DNA from: Spodoptera frugiperda
Taxonomy: Eukaryota > Arthropoda > Insecta > Lepidoptera > Noctuidae
Reading direction: 5' to 3'
NCBI RefSeq assembly: GCF_023101765.2
Contig: NC_064215.1
Location: forward strand, 434,001-498,000
Length of the DNA stretch: 64,000 nucleotides
Part shown: piece after piece, positions 11,761-23,792 of the stretch
Numbering within the stretch: the stretch's first letter is position 1
How the letters are laid out: each line of letters begins with the position of its first letter
Notes under the pieces: model-generated
Told to the model about the DNA's origin: nothing
The model's database searches: none
The model's input: the letters and a program-made list of their open reading frames with translations, nothing else
Translations under genes and position numbers: made by a program

Positions 11761-12171
11761 TCGTATATAGCTCTACTACATGACTCTTCTACCTTATTTA
11801 TACATATGTACAACCAGTTAAACTACTAATACAATAAAACGTATAATTCGTAGAGCCTGCAACGGAGTTCTTCGAACAAAAAATGGCCTATCAAGTCTAA
11901 AGCTAAAGTGATAGGGCCGTCCCAGATATTGGGCCATAAAACAAACGGACGATGGCAAACACGTGTGTAATTGAAATTTAGTGACAACCCTGTTTTGTAC
12001 TAAAATTACTATTGATGACTATTTGCTCGGTGACTAAGAGGCACTTTGTAGTAGTAATAAAGGAAAATTAAGTTCTACAGTGAAAAGGGAGTGGGAGGGG
12101 TATATTGTTTATATTGTAGTGTGAGTTGACGCAATTAATTTACGCTGATCACATAACTATAACATAACTTC

Positions 12172-12262
12172 ACGCCTTTTATGCCTTTCATGGTACACAT
12201 ACAATGTAACACCCACTTATGAGTCCCATGTAATGGTGGATTAAGCTTTTGCCAGTAGATAA
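12172..12262 (-). repeat. tRNA-derived SINE C, 3' fragment
   Basis: The segment runs from TTCACGCCTTTTATGCC to CCATGTAATGGTGG, matching the tail of the family with an internal deletion. Confidence 0.45.
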
Positions 12263-12860
12263 TTTGTCGAAAAATCCATCATACCTCTCAATAATACTTG
12301 TTTAACCCAAGAAGCAATCTCACATAGTTTTCATTAAAAACATATTTCCCTTAGTAATTTAATAACGTACGGTACGGTAGTAATTTTGTGCCAAAGTAAG
12401 AGGCTTACATCTCGTAGTAAGTTTGCTACGGCGTAGCACACGTCGTAGGTGACTGTAACTTGCTACGCCGTAGCCATAGCCAAGGCTACGAATGTAGCAG
12501 TGTTTAGCCTTACTTCATTAACTTGTTTTTAGTTAATCAAACTACTTTTAATAGATTTTGTAAGGGTCATATAAACCTGAGAACTTGTGGGACAGGAAAA
12601 CAAACATTCAAACTGATCACATGATGTTAAGCAATTTGCACCGAACGGATACTCGCAGCAATAGAGGTGGTATAAATTCGTTATTGGCCTTTTGGGAATT
12701 AGAATAGAGGGAGGGGGCGAATTACGCCACCAATAACCTCAATCTCATGGCAGAACCACTGGTTTTCTGTGAGACCATTCATAGTGAAGCATAATTCTCT
12801 CTCTAGAAATTTGGATGATAAAAGATCAATAAAGAAGAGATTTTATTTAACATCAGTCAT

Positions 12861-13590
12861 TATCTTTTACTAGCTCCGCAGCTTTGTACGCGTAATCTCG
12901 TCTTTCCGTTCCCGTAGCCCCGGTAAACCCGCTAGGTAGTCCGCAGCTCCGGATCAGGCATCAGCCCTGTTGGGCCCCATCGTCTGATGGCTCTTTGAGG
13001 CGCGCAAACGCGACGCGCCGCACGCACGGGTCTGGTTCTGTTCGGGCGGTGAGCTACCCTTGCTGCCGTCCGCAGGCCCGCACTTACGGTGGCCGGAGAT
13101 CGTCTCGGGATCCCCTACGCCCGGAGTGTCCTTCGCGACGGCTGGGGCGTGAGGAGGTTCGCTCTCTCACGCGCCCCGCCTCCTCCTTAGCTAGCATGAC
13201 TGCTTCGCAGAAGGAGGAGACGGCATCCCAGTTCTTCCGCACCATGGCCTGAACCAGTGCCGGGCGCGAGAGGTCGCCGTCGCCGACCACATCCCTGAGG
13301 ACTTGGCGGTGCTAGCCCACGCAGGGCACAGCCACCGTATGTTCTACTGTGTCCTCCGGGCGGTCCTCACAGTGATGACACCCGGGCGTTTCCTCCCGCC
13401 CAATAAGGAACAGGAACCTACCGAAACTACCATGTCCGGTAAGCACCTGCTTTAGGCGGTAGGTGAGGACTTCGTGGCGCCTCTCAAGCCACTTCTCAAA
13501 GAAGGATTTACCGCTGCAATGACAGCAAGCCCATATCTTTTATTAGCTTAGCAGCTTTGTACGCGTAATTTCATCTTTCCGTTCCCGTAG
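12861..13590 (-). mobile_element. R1-clade LINE 3' fragment flanked by a 57-bp duplication
   Basis: Between two direct copies of a 57-bp sequence (12861-12917 and 13534-13590, five mismatches) lies a GC-rich minus-strand fragment. Its translation includes GDGDLSRPALVQAMVRKNWD and FCEAVMLAKEEA, which resemble the C-terminal tail of R1-clade ORF2. Upstream residues include a degenerate Cys/His cluster (C-H-H-C). The 3' UTR that follows is the source of the many truncated copies in this window. The frame is broken, so the fragment is dead. The flanking sequence itself looks like part of another repeat. Confidence 0.7.
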
Positions 13591-13815
13591 GATTTTTGGG
13601 GATAATCTTGACGGATAAAAATCCTAACGTCTCTTGGTTCTAAGCTACTTCTCCACTAATTTTCACCCAAATCGATTAAGCCGTTCCTGTGTCCTAAAAT
13701 TATCTGATCAAGGGTTTAACGGGGTTAGTGTTATGTTTGAATATTACAATAACCAATATAAATTGTTGAGGTTTTTTTTTTTCTGCGCACGAGTGGCAGA
13801 TAATTTTAAAACGCC

Positions 13816-14202
13816 TTATATACACGGTGAACAAAAAGGTAGTATACACATCAAGTGCACGGTTTCTAGATAACATAAGAAACAATACGGGAAGGGTTTT
13901 TTAAAACTCATGTTTTCAGGGAATGAAATTCTACATAAAATTCCAGAAACCGGTCATCAAAATTAGGTAGATACTGGCACTAGGCGATCAGATTTACAGA
14001 AGAAATGTTTCGTAATTAGCGAGTGATTTCTGTAGTGGTAACACGTTTATAAATTTATAAAATCAAGAACCATGCGACACCAAGTATTTGTTACCAAATT
14101 TTTTAAACATATTTTAAGCTGAAACTTTGTGTAGAGATTCTATTCAACCTTTATTCTACAGTGCTTCTCGATGTATATGGGGAATTGTTGTTACGCTGTA
14201 TC
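13816..14202 (-). mobile_element. MITE, about 390 bp, family of 19811-20196
   Basis: The left end TATATACACGGTGAACAAAA and the right end reading GTTACGCTGTATCC match the ends of the inverted copy at 19811-20196. The subterminal GTGCACGGTTTCTAGATAAC and GGGAAGGGTTTTTTAAAAC are shared. Imperfect terminal repeats around TACACGGTGTAAC suggest a DNA transposon derivative. Confidence 0.6.
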
Positions 14203-14229
14203 CTCCTCCTCCTCGCGTCGTTATCCTAA

Positions 14230-14500
14230 TTACTGAGGGTCGTGATTCCCTATTTGAGGGATGATCTTGCTCCGAACAGTTGTACGCCACTTTTTCCTCT
14301 CCTTGGCCGAATGGAGGGCAACGTGTAAGTTGGTCTCCAAGGTTGTTCGGATCTGGTCAGTCCACCTAGTTGGTACGTCCTCTTGGTCTCCTGCAGTCAA
14401 CCTTTCCGGTGACCATAAGTTGCTCGAGGTTGTTTCCTTCTTTTCTGGCGATGTGACCAAAGAACTCAAGTACTCTTCGAAGGCAAATAGATAACACGCT
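14230..14500 (-). mobile_element. RTE/endonuclease-reverse-transcriptase-like LINE remnant
   Basis: Minus-strand frames contain EFFGHIARKEGNNLEQL, CRRPRGRTN and WTDQIRTTLE, a conserved C-terminal arrangement of insect LINE ORF2. A frameshift separates the two halves, and no intact element surrounds them. Confidence 0.65.
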
Positions 14501-14527
14501 GTATACTTGTATAGTATTACTAAAACT

Positions 14528-14808
14528 GCCTCGTTGGCCGAGTGGTTGCAAGTGCGACTGCCGGGCCTCGGGTTCGATTCCCGGGTCGGGCGAAGTATTA
14601 CTGGGCTTTTTTCGGTTTTTCTAAAATTTCTTAGTGGTAGCACGGAGTCTGGAAATGTGCCCGGTATATGGCAATAGGCTCACCACCTATTAAATGGGAC
14701 TTACAACATAAATTGTGAAAAGTGGGTGTACACAGTGGCATTACGTGCCATAATGTGCACCTCTGCTTACCCCTTCGGGGATTAAAGGCGTGACGATATG
14801 TATGTATG
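14528..14808 (+). repeat. tRNA-derived SINE C, full length
   Basis: This is the best copy of the family: CTCGTTGGCCGAGTGGTTGC, B box GGGTTCGATTCCCGGGTC, GGAAATGTGCCCGGTATATG, ACCCCTTCGGGGATTAAAGG and a short (GTAT)n tail. It can serve as the family reference. Confidence 0.8.
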
Positions 14809-15711
14809 TATTACTAAAATGACCTCCTTTATAAATAAAAATGTCGCTGCTGTACAGCGCCGCTGGTTTTCGAGCCACGCATCACATCGCCGTGTCGTTG
14901 ACAGCGGGAAATTCAATCAGCCTGCAGACACGGTCCACATTGACGTTCCATGGAGTTCGACTCATCACACTAATTGCTAATCTTTATTTAATCTTGTGCT
15001 GCGGTGCGTCGGTATTATATTTTAGTGTATGCTTTTAGTTAATTTTATAGTAATTAGATAGATAGATTGGTAGATTCAGCAATCATTGTGCCGATAGTCG
15101 TATCTGTCAATAGCCTCATAACCAAAAGCCTCGACCAACACCTAAGTCTCATGTTATATCATTTGTATTTAAGGAAGAAATTGCAATAGGAATATGTATT
15201 ACCTTTGTAGGTCCACAAATTTTTGATCCGGTGCGTTAGAAACGGCTCCAATTTATTTATGTATAAACATATGTACCATAATTGAAATACAAACAACGGC
15301 TACTAACACTAATTAATTAAAAATAAGGTATTCTTAACCAATAATCTAAACACGACCAAAATATGAAACATTTCTAAATGTTAACAGGTCCTTTGACATT
15401 TCGCCACAATATGCTCCGTACTTTACCCACAAAGATAGAACCAATGAAACCGCCGTTTAATGGACCATTAACCCTAATGGAAGTCTGTGGCTACGGCAGT
15501 AAGGACCATAAATATGACTGAAATGGAAATTAGAAAAACATAGATAAAATTTGGTACAACAGAATAACATTTCTCATCTTCCATCTTGCGGGTATAGCAA
15601 GAGCCAACTATAGAATTGCACTTATGGAACAGAGACTGGGTAGTAGCGTTCTTTGATAAATCTGAACCATTTACAATACGATCTCCCACTCGTCTGCTAA
15701 ACGTGGACTTT

Positions 15712-15808
15712 TTTAACGCTACCCCACACTAGGATTTTCTCCAGTGTCATGGGTGCGTTGCGTGCAAACATACAACATACACATGCCACCCAAACCTGAA
15801 TCCTGGAA
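15712..15808 (-). repeat. tRNA-derived SINE A, 3' fragment
   Basis: Read on the minus strand it gives CACATGTGTATG-like body sequence followed by GACACTGGAGAAAATCCTAG and a TGGGGTAG end. The tRNA head is absent. Confidence 0.5.
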
Positions 15809-16526
15809 CAACAACTTTTTTAAGTCAGGTAATATCCCTAAAACCTTCTAAATAAAAAATGCTGAAAACCTCATCAAAATCGATTCAGTCGAACGCGAGA
15901 TAATCGCATACACATTAACATACAAACATACAGATCAAACTGAGAACCTCCTTTTCCGAGAAGTCGGTTAAAAATGTACTCACTACTACCCACGAACTGA
16001 AAGTATTTTCATTCAACTTCTTTCTATGAACTTAAGAGTTTATTTTAGTACCTTTCATTAAAAGTTTCATCTCTTGAGAATGCGATAAGCAAATACCTTG
16101 TCGACCATTGTTTCAGTTTTGAAATACATACTTTTTAAACTTACAGAAAGCCGTTGTAAAAATAGATTGGATGTACCTACCGTTAGCGCAGTGGCTGGAA
16201 TACTAGCTTTCGTTTAACGGGATGTGTGTTCGATTGCCACTCAAAAGAAAATTATTACTAATTACCACTTTAAAAACAAAGAGAGGAAATCTTATTATAA
16301 AATTTCTAATTACAAGTTTGAAATCGCAAATCTGTCTTGAGCGAGTATAGTGATAAATGCTCAAATCTTATCCGTACGAGAAGAAACTCTTGCTCAGTAG
16401 CTTGCATAGGCTGATGATATGATGTGACATATACTATCCAAAACATTATTATCAATATATGTATTTAGTACAGTGATTGTCGTATAAACAACAATATAAC
16501 CTATTATTAAGTAGTATTATGAAAAA

Positions 16527-16805
16527 TGTCCGACTGCCTCTTTGGTCGAGTGGTCGCAAATGCGACTGCCAAGCAAGAGATACCTGATTCGATTCCCGAG
16601 GCGGCCAAAGTGTTGAACTTTTTTCAGTTTATCGAAAATTTCTCAGTAGTAGCACGGAGTCTGAAATTGTGCCCAGTATATGGCAAAGGGCTCACCCCCT
16701 ATTACATGGGACTTACTCGTATAACATAAACGGTAAAAACTGGGTATACATTGTACAGTGGGTGTAGTTTGTACCCCTTTTGGGATAAAAGACGTAATGA
16801 TACGA
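16527..16805 (+). repeat. tRNA-derived SINE C, diverged full length
   Basis: The segment CTCTTTGGTCGAGTGGTCGC, the GGAGTCTGAAATTGTGCCC body and the CCCCTTTTGGGATAAAAGAC tail are present, with many substitutions relative to 14528-14808. Confidence 0.65.
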
Positions 16806-17046
16806 TACGATATGAAAAAATGTTTAATATACCAACAAAAATGATGTTTAAATAGCGGGATTTGATCACCCTCGGTTGATATAAAGCCGGCAGTCCATTG
16901 TCCTTGCATCCTGTAAGCCGAAAGCCGATGTCATTAATCACTGTGACGCGTCGCTGTATTTGCATCGTGGTGTGCTGTTCATGATTGAACGTCATCACAA
17001 TATACAACGTGTATTACTAGACGAACTTTCTTTTTCTTTTTTTTTT

Positions 17047-17229
17047 AAAACATTGCCCTACATTAGTATTTTCTCCTGTGTCGTGAGTAACAAACATACA
17101 AGTTCACATGCACATGACACCCAGACCCGAAACAACAATTTGTGGATCACACAAAGAGTTGTTCCGTGCGGGAATCGAACCCGCTACCCATTGTGCGGCA
17201 GCCAGTTGCCCAGCCACCGCACCAACCGT
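17047..17229 (-). repeat. tRNA-derived SINE A, full length
   Basis: Minus-strand reading gives GGTTGGTGCGGTGGCTGGGC, a B box GGGTTCGATTCCCGCACGG, GTGTCATGTGCATGTGAAC and an ACACAGGAGAAAATACT end. Confidence 0.7.
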
Positions 17230-17344
17230 GAAGTCGAACTCACATTTACTCACTTCTTATTCATTTCTTACTCACTTTTTACTAACCTCTTAATCGCTTT
17301 TAACTCACTAACTGCAAATTAAACTCAACCTAACGCTTTCTGTT

Positions 17345-17695
17345 ATCATTGTAGGGCTATACTACATTTTCTCCTATATCGTAGATGCGTTTACGAACAT
17401 AAAAAAATAAACACTGCACTCTTAGACCGTTTTTTTTTTTTTTTTGATGGGGGAAAATCATCCAGTGACTTTTCAAGCCTTGGGCGAGGCGAGAGGGAGT
17501 GTCAGACTCTTACTGACTAAAAACCACCCCGTTCCTTCTCCTGCTTTGAGCCGGAGCCCCGGTAACCTTTTACGTTGCCCGCAGCACTCTTAGACCCTGA
17601 ACCATAATTTGTGGACCAAATAGAGGAGTTTTTCTATGCGATTGTGGTACATTACGCAGCAGCCAGTTGTCTAGCCAGAGGCATACGAGGGCCCG
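17345..17695 (-). repeat. SINE A split by an R1-like LINE 3' UTR insertion
   Basis: A diverged SINE A (17345-17428 and 17584-17695) is interrupted by a minus-strand LINE 3' UTR copy at 17429-17583 with a T-tract (poly(A) on the other strand). The target-site duplication GCACTCTTAGACC is perfect at 17416-17428 and 17584-17596. This shows target-primed insertion and that the SINE is older than the LINE copy. Confidence 0.75.
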
Positions 17696-17739
17696 AAGCC
17701 AATTGTTTAGAGACCCTTCAGATAACTTTAATCTGTTAT

Positions 17740-18025
17740 AACTTTCATGAGACATACTAAATTAATTATTACGTTATCGGCTTACTCACGTAACTGTTTG
17801 ACGAGTAACTCGTCTAGTTTCAAGCCATGCTAGAGTCAGTAGCAGCGCTACAATCACCACGTGTGCATGGTGATACTCATGAATATAAGCGTCTAGCATG
17901 GCTTGAAACTATCGTCTGTCGCGGAATGCTGCTCATGAATATAAGCTTCTAGCATGGCTTGAAACTAGTCGAGTTCCTCGTCAAACAGTTACGTGAGTGA
18001 GCCGATAACATAATAATTAACTTTA
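17740..18025. mobile_element. MITE family B with long inverted repeats
   Basis: The left arm CATGAGACATACTAAATTAA..TCGGCTTACTCACGTAACTG is mirrored at 17960-18020 by CAGTTACGTGAGTGAGCCGA. The arms include GTTTGACGAG and TAGTTTCAAGCCATGCTAGA. The centre carries two tandem copies of the GCTCATGAATATAAGCTTCT / CTTGAAACTA segment. Its outer 20 bp is shared with MITE family A, so the two are related. Confidence 0.7.
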
Positions 18026-18289
18026 AATGAAATTATCTTGCGTTACAACAGTAGTCACCACAATATAGGCCAATCGGAGGAAGTAGCGATCTCGATAATA
18101 GTGCAGCGCGCATCGATCGCAAATTGACTGCAAATTGACAGCTGAATAGAAACTATTTGCGGTACATCACTATGTGAACAGCATTTCACTGTGGCCGTGA
18201 CTATTGTTCCTTGATTGGGTTTTTAGTCGCGATTAGTAGACCTGGGTAATAGATGAAATGATTGTCTGAAAATACGCGATGACATCAGT

Positions 18290-18460
18290 AGGCTGCTCAT
18301 GTTGAAGAGTCCCTCTATGACTCGAAACTAATTTAGTATTAAATTAACTAAAAATCACGACATAGACATACGTCTATGCTTCTTACATTTAAATTAATTA
18401 TGTTTAGATTAGTCAAATCTATTGAATAAGTGGTTGGTGTATGTCTCACGATAGTTATTG
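18290..18460. mobile_element. MITE family A, rearranged fragments
   Basis: GAAGAGTCCCTCTATGACTC, ATTAACTAAAAATCACGAC and GTATGTCTCACGATAGTTAT are all present, but with lost spacing. Confidence 0.45.
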
Positions 18461-19315
18461 TAAAGCTTAAATATTCTGTGACACTCCACTTCTGGACTTA
18501 GATTAGACGCCACAATTTTATTAATCTATTATTTGTTACTCTTCTCAACTAACGAAATTTTAAACCAAATAAATACTGCAGAGTGCACTACATGTAAACA
18601 TTTCGAGTTTTATTGAAAAATAAATGAAAACAAAATTCCAGTACAAGATGTAAACTCGAAAAACCATACGCACATATTTATTAACGAAAAATGGTTTAAA
18701 GTTTAAAACAAAACCATTCAATTTGCACTAACCACAACCAATTTGTCAATCAGTCGGGCAAAAATCCATCATGTGTTTCCGCGAAAATTTTACCAATAAA
18801 CTCAATGGTTACTTGACCCAGGTATCGTTAAAGCTATCAATTTTCATGTCATTTGTCATTGGGGGCCACCCCGGACGTGGGGCCCGGATGGAATGGGCCC
18901 GGGTGAAATGGGCCCGGTTGAATTCGTAACATCGTTGTTTGCGGCGATGATATTGGATGTGCCCGGTTTCGTTCAATTATGTAAATATTTTGCGCACAGG
19001 TAAAATGTGAAGAGTGTCGAGTGAGTGTCGAATGCCCCAATTTGATTTGCCTCAATGAAACTGAGCTGAAATCCTTATTTGCATGAATATGTCACATAAT
19101 TCAGGACTGTATTTCACGAATGTAACGTCAAACCCGCACCCGTATTAAATTTTTATCATTTTATGAAGTTTTAATAAATTGTGAATTTTTATTTATGTGT
19201 CATCGTTCAACGATTTTAGGTCACTACTAATGTCTCCGTAATGCTGGTAATGTATATGGGTATATATATTAGTATTTGCCAGTACAATCTAGGCTATCAA
19301 ACACAGCTATTATTA

Positions 19316-19540
19316 AAAGTGTGGGAGAGCCATGCTGTAGAAAGCGTTGATTTTCATTGTGTGAGTGAGACTAGCGGAGGCCCAATTATTTCCCAATCTT
19401 TTCACTCCCCGATTCCCCAACAACCCTTAAATTCCTAAACCTAAAAGGCCGGCAACGCACTTGTGATACCTCTGGTGCTTCGAGTGTCCATGGATAACAG
19501 TGATCCGTCAGCACATTTGCCGGCTTATACCATAAAATGT
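19316..19540 (+). repeat. SINE-like repeat B, internally deleted
   Basis: GTGTGGGAGAGCCATGC is followed directly by the GTGTGAGTGAGACTAGCGGA segment and the family 3' half ending TTATACCATAAAA. Confidence 0.55.
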
Positions 19541-19810
19541 ATCAAAAAAGAGTTAATACAATAGAAAATCAAATGAATCTATTACAAAAAATCACACTCT
19601 ATTACTAACGCTAAATTAATTTAACCACAATACACACACACACAAAGCAATATTGATGAATAGTGGGTAATTTGGGAGCTTCACACCCACACGCACGCAA
19701 TCTCTTGATACAATGCAGAACCAATTACATGGCGTATACAAAAGCCAGGTTATTAACCCGGGATCCAGGTTTCATAGTATATAGTATAGTATACACATTA
19801 TATTATGAAT

Positions 19811-20196
19811 ATATACAGCGTGTAACAAATTACCCAAATACATCAAGAAGCACTGAAGAATACAGGTTGAATTGAATCTCTACACAAAGTTTAGGCTAAA
19901 ATACGTTTAAAAAAAAATTGGTACCAAATACTTGGTGTCGCATGTTTCTTGGTTTTAAATCATACAAACGTATCACAACACTACAGGGGTCACTCGCTAA
20001 TATTACGAAACATAATACCATTATCTACCTAATTTTTATGTTCGGTTTCTGGAATTTTATGTATTGCAAAAATTCTGAATTTCATTCCCTGAAAACATGA
20101 GTTTAAAAAACCCTTCCCGTATCGTTTGTTATGTTATCTAGAAACCGTGCACTTGATATGTATTTGTATACCCCCTTTTTGTTACACCGTGTATAT
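19811..20196 (+). mobile_element. MITE, about 390 bp
   Basis: This inverted relative of 13816-14202 starts ATACAGCGTGTAACAAATTA and ends TTGTTACACCGTGTATA. The internal landmark is GGTACCAAATACTTGGTGTC. A third, split copy is at 38130-38715. Confidence 0.65.
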
Positions 20197-20214
20197 TTAT
20201 TTCATTATTTCATA

Positions 20215-20395
20215 GTATCGCGCAATAGAACATAACCTACTAATATTACAAACTTTAAGTTTGTTTGTTACTCCTTCACGTCAAACCTGCTAAGCGGATC
20301 AGAATGAAATTTGGAACAGGGATAGATCATGGTCTGACTTTTTCACCCACGGAAACACCGGCGTGTTGTGCAAAAGCTAGTATTAAATAAGTATA
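20215..20395 (+). mobile_element. Helitron-like short element
   Basis: It opens with CCTACTAATATTACAAACTT, carries GTTACTCCTTCACGTCAAAC and GAATGAAATTTGGAACAGGG, and ends AAAAGCTAGT. Similar pieces lie at 34370-34540 and 11096-11240. Confidence 0.5.
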
Positions 20396-20501
20396 ACACC
20401 GATTTTTTTCACTTTGCTAAGAATTCTATTAGTTATCATATCAGTGTAATACAAAATTTATTTATTCAGAAGGTCAGTCACAGCTAGAAACTCGATAACA
20501 T

Positions 20502-20765
20502 TTTTATACGATAGGTCGGTAATGAAGACGGGTCATCTGTTAGTAAGCAATCGATGTCACCCTTGGATATCTGCGACCTCACTAGAGTTCCGAGTGCGAT
20601 GGGGATGAGTGTAGATTGGACCACCAGTAACCTCATCATCATCATCAGCCGAGAGACCAGTAACCTCACTCACACGATAAAACACAAATCAGGCGTTGTT
20701 TCACGCCCGTTTTCTGTGAGGCCGTGGCATCACTCCGGTCGATCCGGCCATTCGTGCCAAAATAT
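20502..20765 (-). repeat. SINE-like repeat B, diverged
   Basis: The reverse-complement order of family landmarks is present: the TTAGTAAGCAATCG region, GTAACCTCACTCACACG, CGTTGTTTCACGCCCGTTTT and GATCCGGCCATTCGTGCC. Confidence 0.55.
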
Positions 20766-21129
20766 GAGCCAAGTTTCGGTCTCGCATAAAAATTACTATG
20801 TATACCTGTATAATATGTACGTATCGTAAATTACAACCTAATAATATTGTATGTCGAATAATTACCGAACTAATATATTTGGGATTAATAGAAGCGCGGG
20901 AACGCTTACATGTGTTTTGATTTAGCTTACATAGGCATTTGGAGCTGGAATGTATTAACATATATTATGTAGATGTGCCACATAATACGTATATTAAGTT
21001 CTTAATTTGTTGTTGCTTATTATTAAACATTAACTAGTTTATTTTAGTTTCAATATGAATTTATGTGATCCACAAATAGTTGTTCCGAATTTCGATGTCA
21101 TGTATATGTGAAATCGTATATTCGTCCTT

Positions 21130-21290
21130 CCTTTTTTTTAAGCGGGGAAAATCATTCAATATTTCCCCCTCGAAGTGAGAGGGAGTGTCTGACTCTTACT
21201 GACTAAAAACTAACCCATTTCTACTCTTGCTTTTCGAGCCAGAGCCCCAGTAAACCTGCTATGTAGTCCGCAGCTCCGGATCAGGTCCGT
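21130..21290 (-). mobile_element. R1-like LINE 3' UTR fragment
   Basis: It opens with a T-tract, then GGGGAAAATCATTCAATATT, GACTCTTACTGACTAAAAAC and GTAGTCCGCAGCTCCGGATC. A scrap of SINE A (21060-21125) abuts it. Confidence 0.6.
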
Positions 21291-21471
21291 AGGACATAGG
21301 AGTATAAAACCTGGTGTGGGGCATCGTTGAAATAAAAATAATTTTAATTAGTTTTTCCAGTCGGATGAAAGTCCTATTCTTGGTTAAGAAAAACCTTTAT
21401 TAATATAGTATCATGAAGACTTTGTTTATTATACTTTTAATTTTATTAATAACAGGGCATTTTTTTAATAA

Positions 21472-21610
21472 TGTGAAACAACACTTGCGTTGTGTTTCAT
21501 TGTGCCGGTAAGGCACTTATAACACCTTCGGTGTTTCGGGTGTCCGCGAGCGGCGGCGATTGCTTACCATCAGGTGATCTCTCTGCTCATGTACTCCTAT
21601 AACATAAAAA
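21472..21610 (+). repeat. SINE-like repeat B, 3' fragment
   Basis: Family landmarks GTGAAACAACACTTGCGTTG and GATTGCTTACCATCAGGTGA are present; the 5' half is missing. Confidence 0.5.
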
Positions 21611-21869
21611 ATAAAAAACTTAAATTATATGTGATTACTTTAAGACTACTAAATAGAATTAAATAGTACGTATTCTTTAATTACTCCGCACATTATCCCG
21701 AAACGGCTAACGTTACTTTACGTTTGCCAAAAACGTGATTGCAAATCTTTCTAAGAAAATTTTGATTACTAAAATGTATGACAATAGTTTCATACATTGA
21801 CTCATAAATACTACGACCGATGCCAACTACATATTTAAAACTTGCAACACAATTATTCACAAACATCGA

Positions 21870-22125
21870 TCAATTAATTCAAGACCGCAACGTGGAGCGT
21901 GTTCGATTCCTGAGCGGAACAACTCTTTGTGTGATTCACAATTTATTTTGGTGCGCTGGCTAGCAACAGGCTACCGTGGAACCTGTAGCGGGTTCGATCC
22001 CCGCGGAGCACCTTTTTATGTGATATTGTTTCGGGTCTGAGTGTCATGTGTATGTGAACTTGTATGTTTGTAAACGCACCCACGACACAGGAGAAAGCCC
22101 TAATGTGGGGCAACGTTTTTTTTAA
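21870..22125 (+). repeat. Two tandem SINE A copies, one truncated
   Basis: A fragment at 21880-21945 (GTTCGATTCCTGAGCGGAAC) is followed by a full-length copy from 21950 with B box GGGTTCGATCCCCGCGGAGC and tail ACACAGGAGAAAGCCCTAAT. Confidence 0.6.
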
Positions 22126-22564
22126 AGAAAGAAAAGAAACAGTTACTTGTTTGAAATATTTTAGTTTAGTTGTGTTTTTTTAATAGTTTTTATAAATTTT
22201 ATTATTATTTTGTACGCCAATTATGGCAAAACATGTTGAGACTTACAATTTGCACTGTACTATCTGCATTTGCATTTATATGTATACTGTTACCTACACA
22301 TGTTTGTACAAATAAACAGCTTATCTTTATCTTTAAGGTACTAAATAAACTAATTTAATCCCAAAGTCTTCCTAAACAAAGTGATGAGTGCGGAATTGAA
22401 TCCCAACCTCTCAAGCAGTCTCCTGAGACGATGTAGTGACGTCACGAATTGCTCCAATTACACAGAGCCCACAGATTATCCACTATTCATGTTTAGTTGG
22501 AGCCACGAAACTAACGGAATTCTAACTAGTATTATGAACTAGCGACCCGCCCCAGCTTTGCATG

Positions 22565-22830
22565 GGTTTTTTTTTAGAGGGGGGAAAATCATCCAGTAAA
22601 ATATGGCGACAGAAAGTAACACAATAAAATAAAAATAAGTAAAATAAAAGGCGAATATTAGTATAAACATACATACATATATTTTAATTACATAAATAAA
22701 CAGTGACTTCTCCCGCCTTGGGCGAGGCGAAAGGGAGTGTCAGACTCTTACTGACTAAAAACCACCCCGTTCCTAGTCCTGCTTTTCGAGCCGGAACCCC
22801 GGTAAACCCACTAGGTAGTCCACTCGATAC
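22565..22830 (-). mobile_element. R1-like LINE 3' UTR with a short internal insertion
   Basis: The family sequence is split after AAATCATCCAGT (22598) and resumes at CAGTGACTTCTCCC (22701). The roughly 100-bp AT-rich insert is flanked by CAGT on both sides. Confidence 0.55.
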
Positions 22831-23216
22831 AATATTACTGTTGCTAAATACGATAGTCCAATTCTTCAAATTCCCATTTCCCGTCCTAAAAAGAACCAAA
22901 TCGCTAAAACCGACACCATACCTAACAAAACTCGCTTCACACTCAACACAATTGAATTATTTACTCGTGCACGACTCTCTAATTTCAATGTAGCTGCCAT
23001 CAAGCGGCTGACGTCACAAACCACACCACTGCCCTAATTTACACACACATACACATGATTAATGGAAAATCGACGCGACTTGACAATGCTAATGATCGTA
23101 ATGAATCAAAGTCGAAATTTCGAGTGATCTTTTTATTTGGGTCACATTTTTATAACGGTTTTATTAATCCTAGTATACGTAATATTATAAATGCTAAAGT
23201 TTATGTGTAATTTTTT

Positions 23217-23395
23217 TATAACATCACGCCCTTTAACCCCCGAAGGGGTAGGCAGAGGTGTACAATATGGCACATAATGCCAATGTACACCCACATTTCA
23301 CAATTTTGTGTTGTAAGTCCCATGTAATAGGTGGTGAGCCTATTGCCATATACCGGGCACATTTCCAGACTCCGTGCTACTACTGAGAAATTTTC
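23217..23395 (-). repeat. tRNA-derived SINE C, 5'-truncated
   Basis: Minus-strand reading covers the body from AAATTTCTCAGTAGTAGCAC to the CCCCTTCGGGGGTTAAAGG tail. The tRNA head is absent. Confidence 0.6.
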
Positions 23396-23792
23396 GTTTT
23401 ATAAAAAATCTTAATTTTAAAACGAAGGTCTATCTAACTCTCATGGGAACAATGATTACTTTTTACTCTTTTCCAAGCGCCATTTTTTGTCAAATGCTGA
23501 AACGTTTTGAATATTCGGAATCGAGTTTCAGTTTACAGCTGTTCCCAAAGCGACTGTTTTACGCGTTGTAAGTGGTTTCAGTCTTTTGGGAATCCAATTT
23601 TCAAGGTTTCAGCAAATGGTTTTGATTTTAACTCAAAATGGATTAGGGAAGCAATTGGTCGCCTTGTTAGTTAGCAAGAGGGGTGAAGAATATGAGGGCG
23701 TAGATTCGATATCTGTGGTGCTTATACAATATGATACTTAGGTACGGTATTAGCTGAAAAAACTAGGTTAGAGTAATAATTATTTATTTTAA

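Noticed and set aside
12995..13252. Plus-strand 85-codon Arg-rich ORF
   Set aside because: It is the antisense of the R1-clade LINE fragment, and its high GC explains the open frame.
14230..14643. A 137-codon minus-strand gene
   Set aside because: The ORF joins SINE C antisense to a broken LINE C-terminus; both are repeats.
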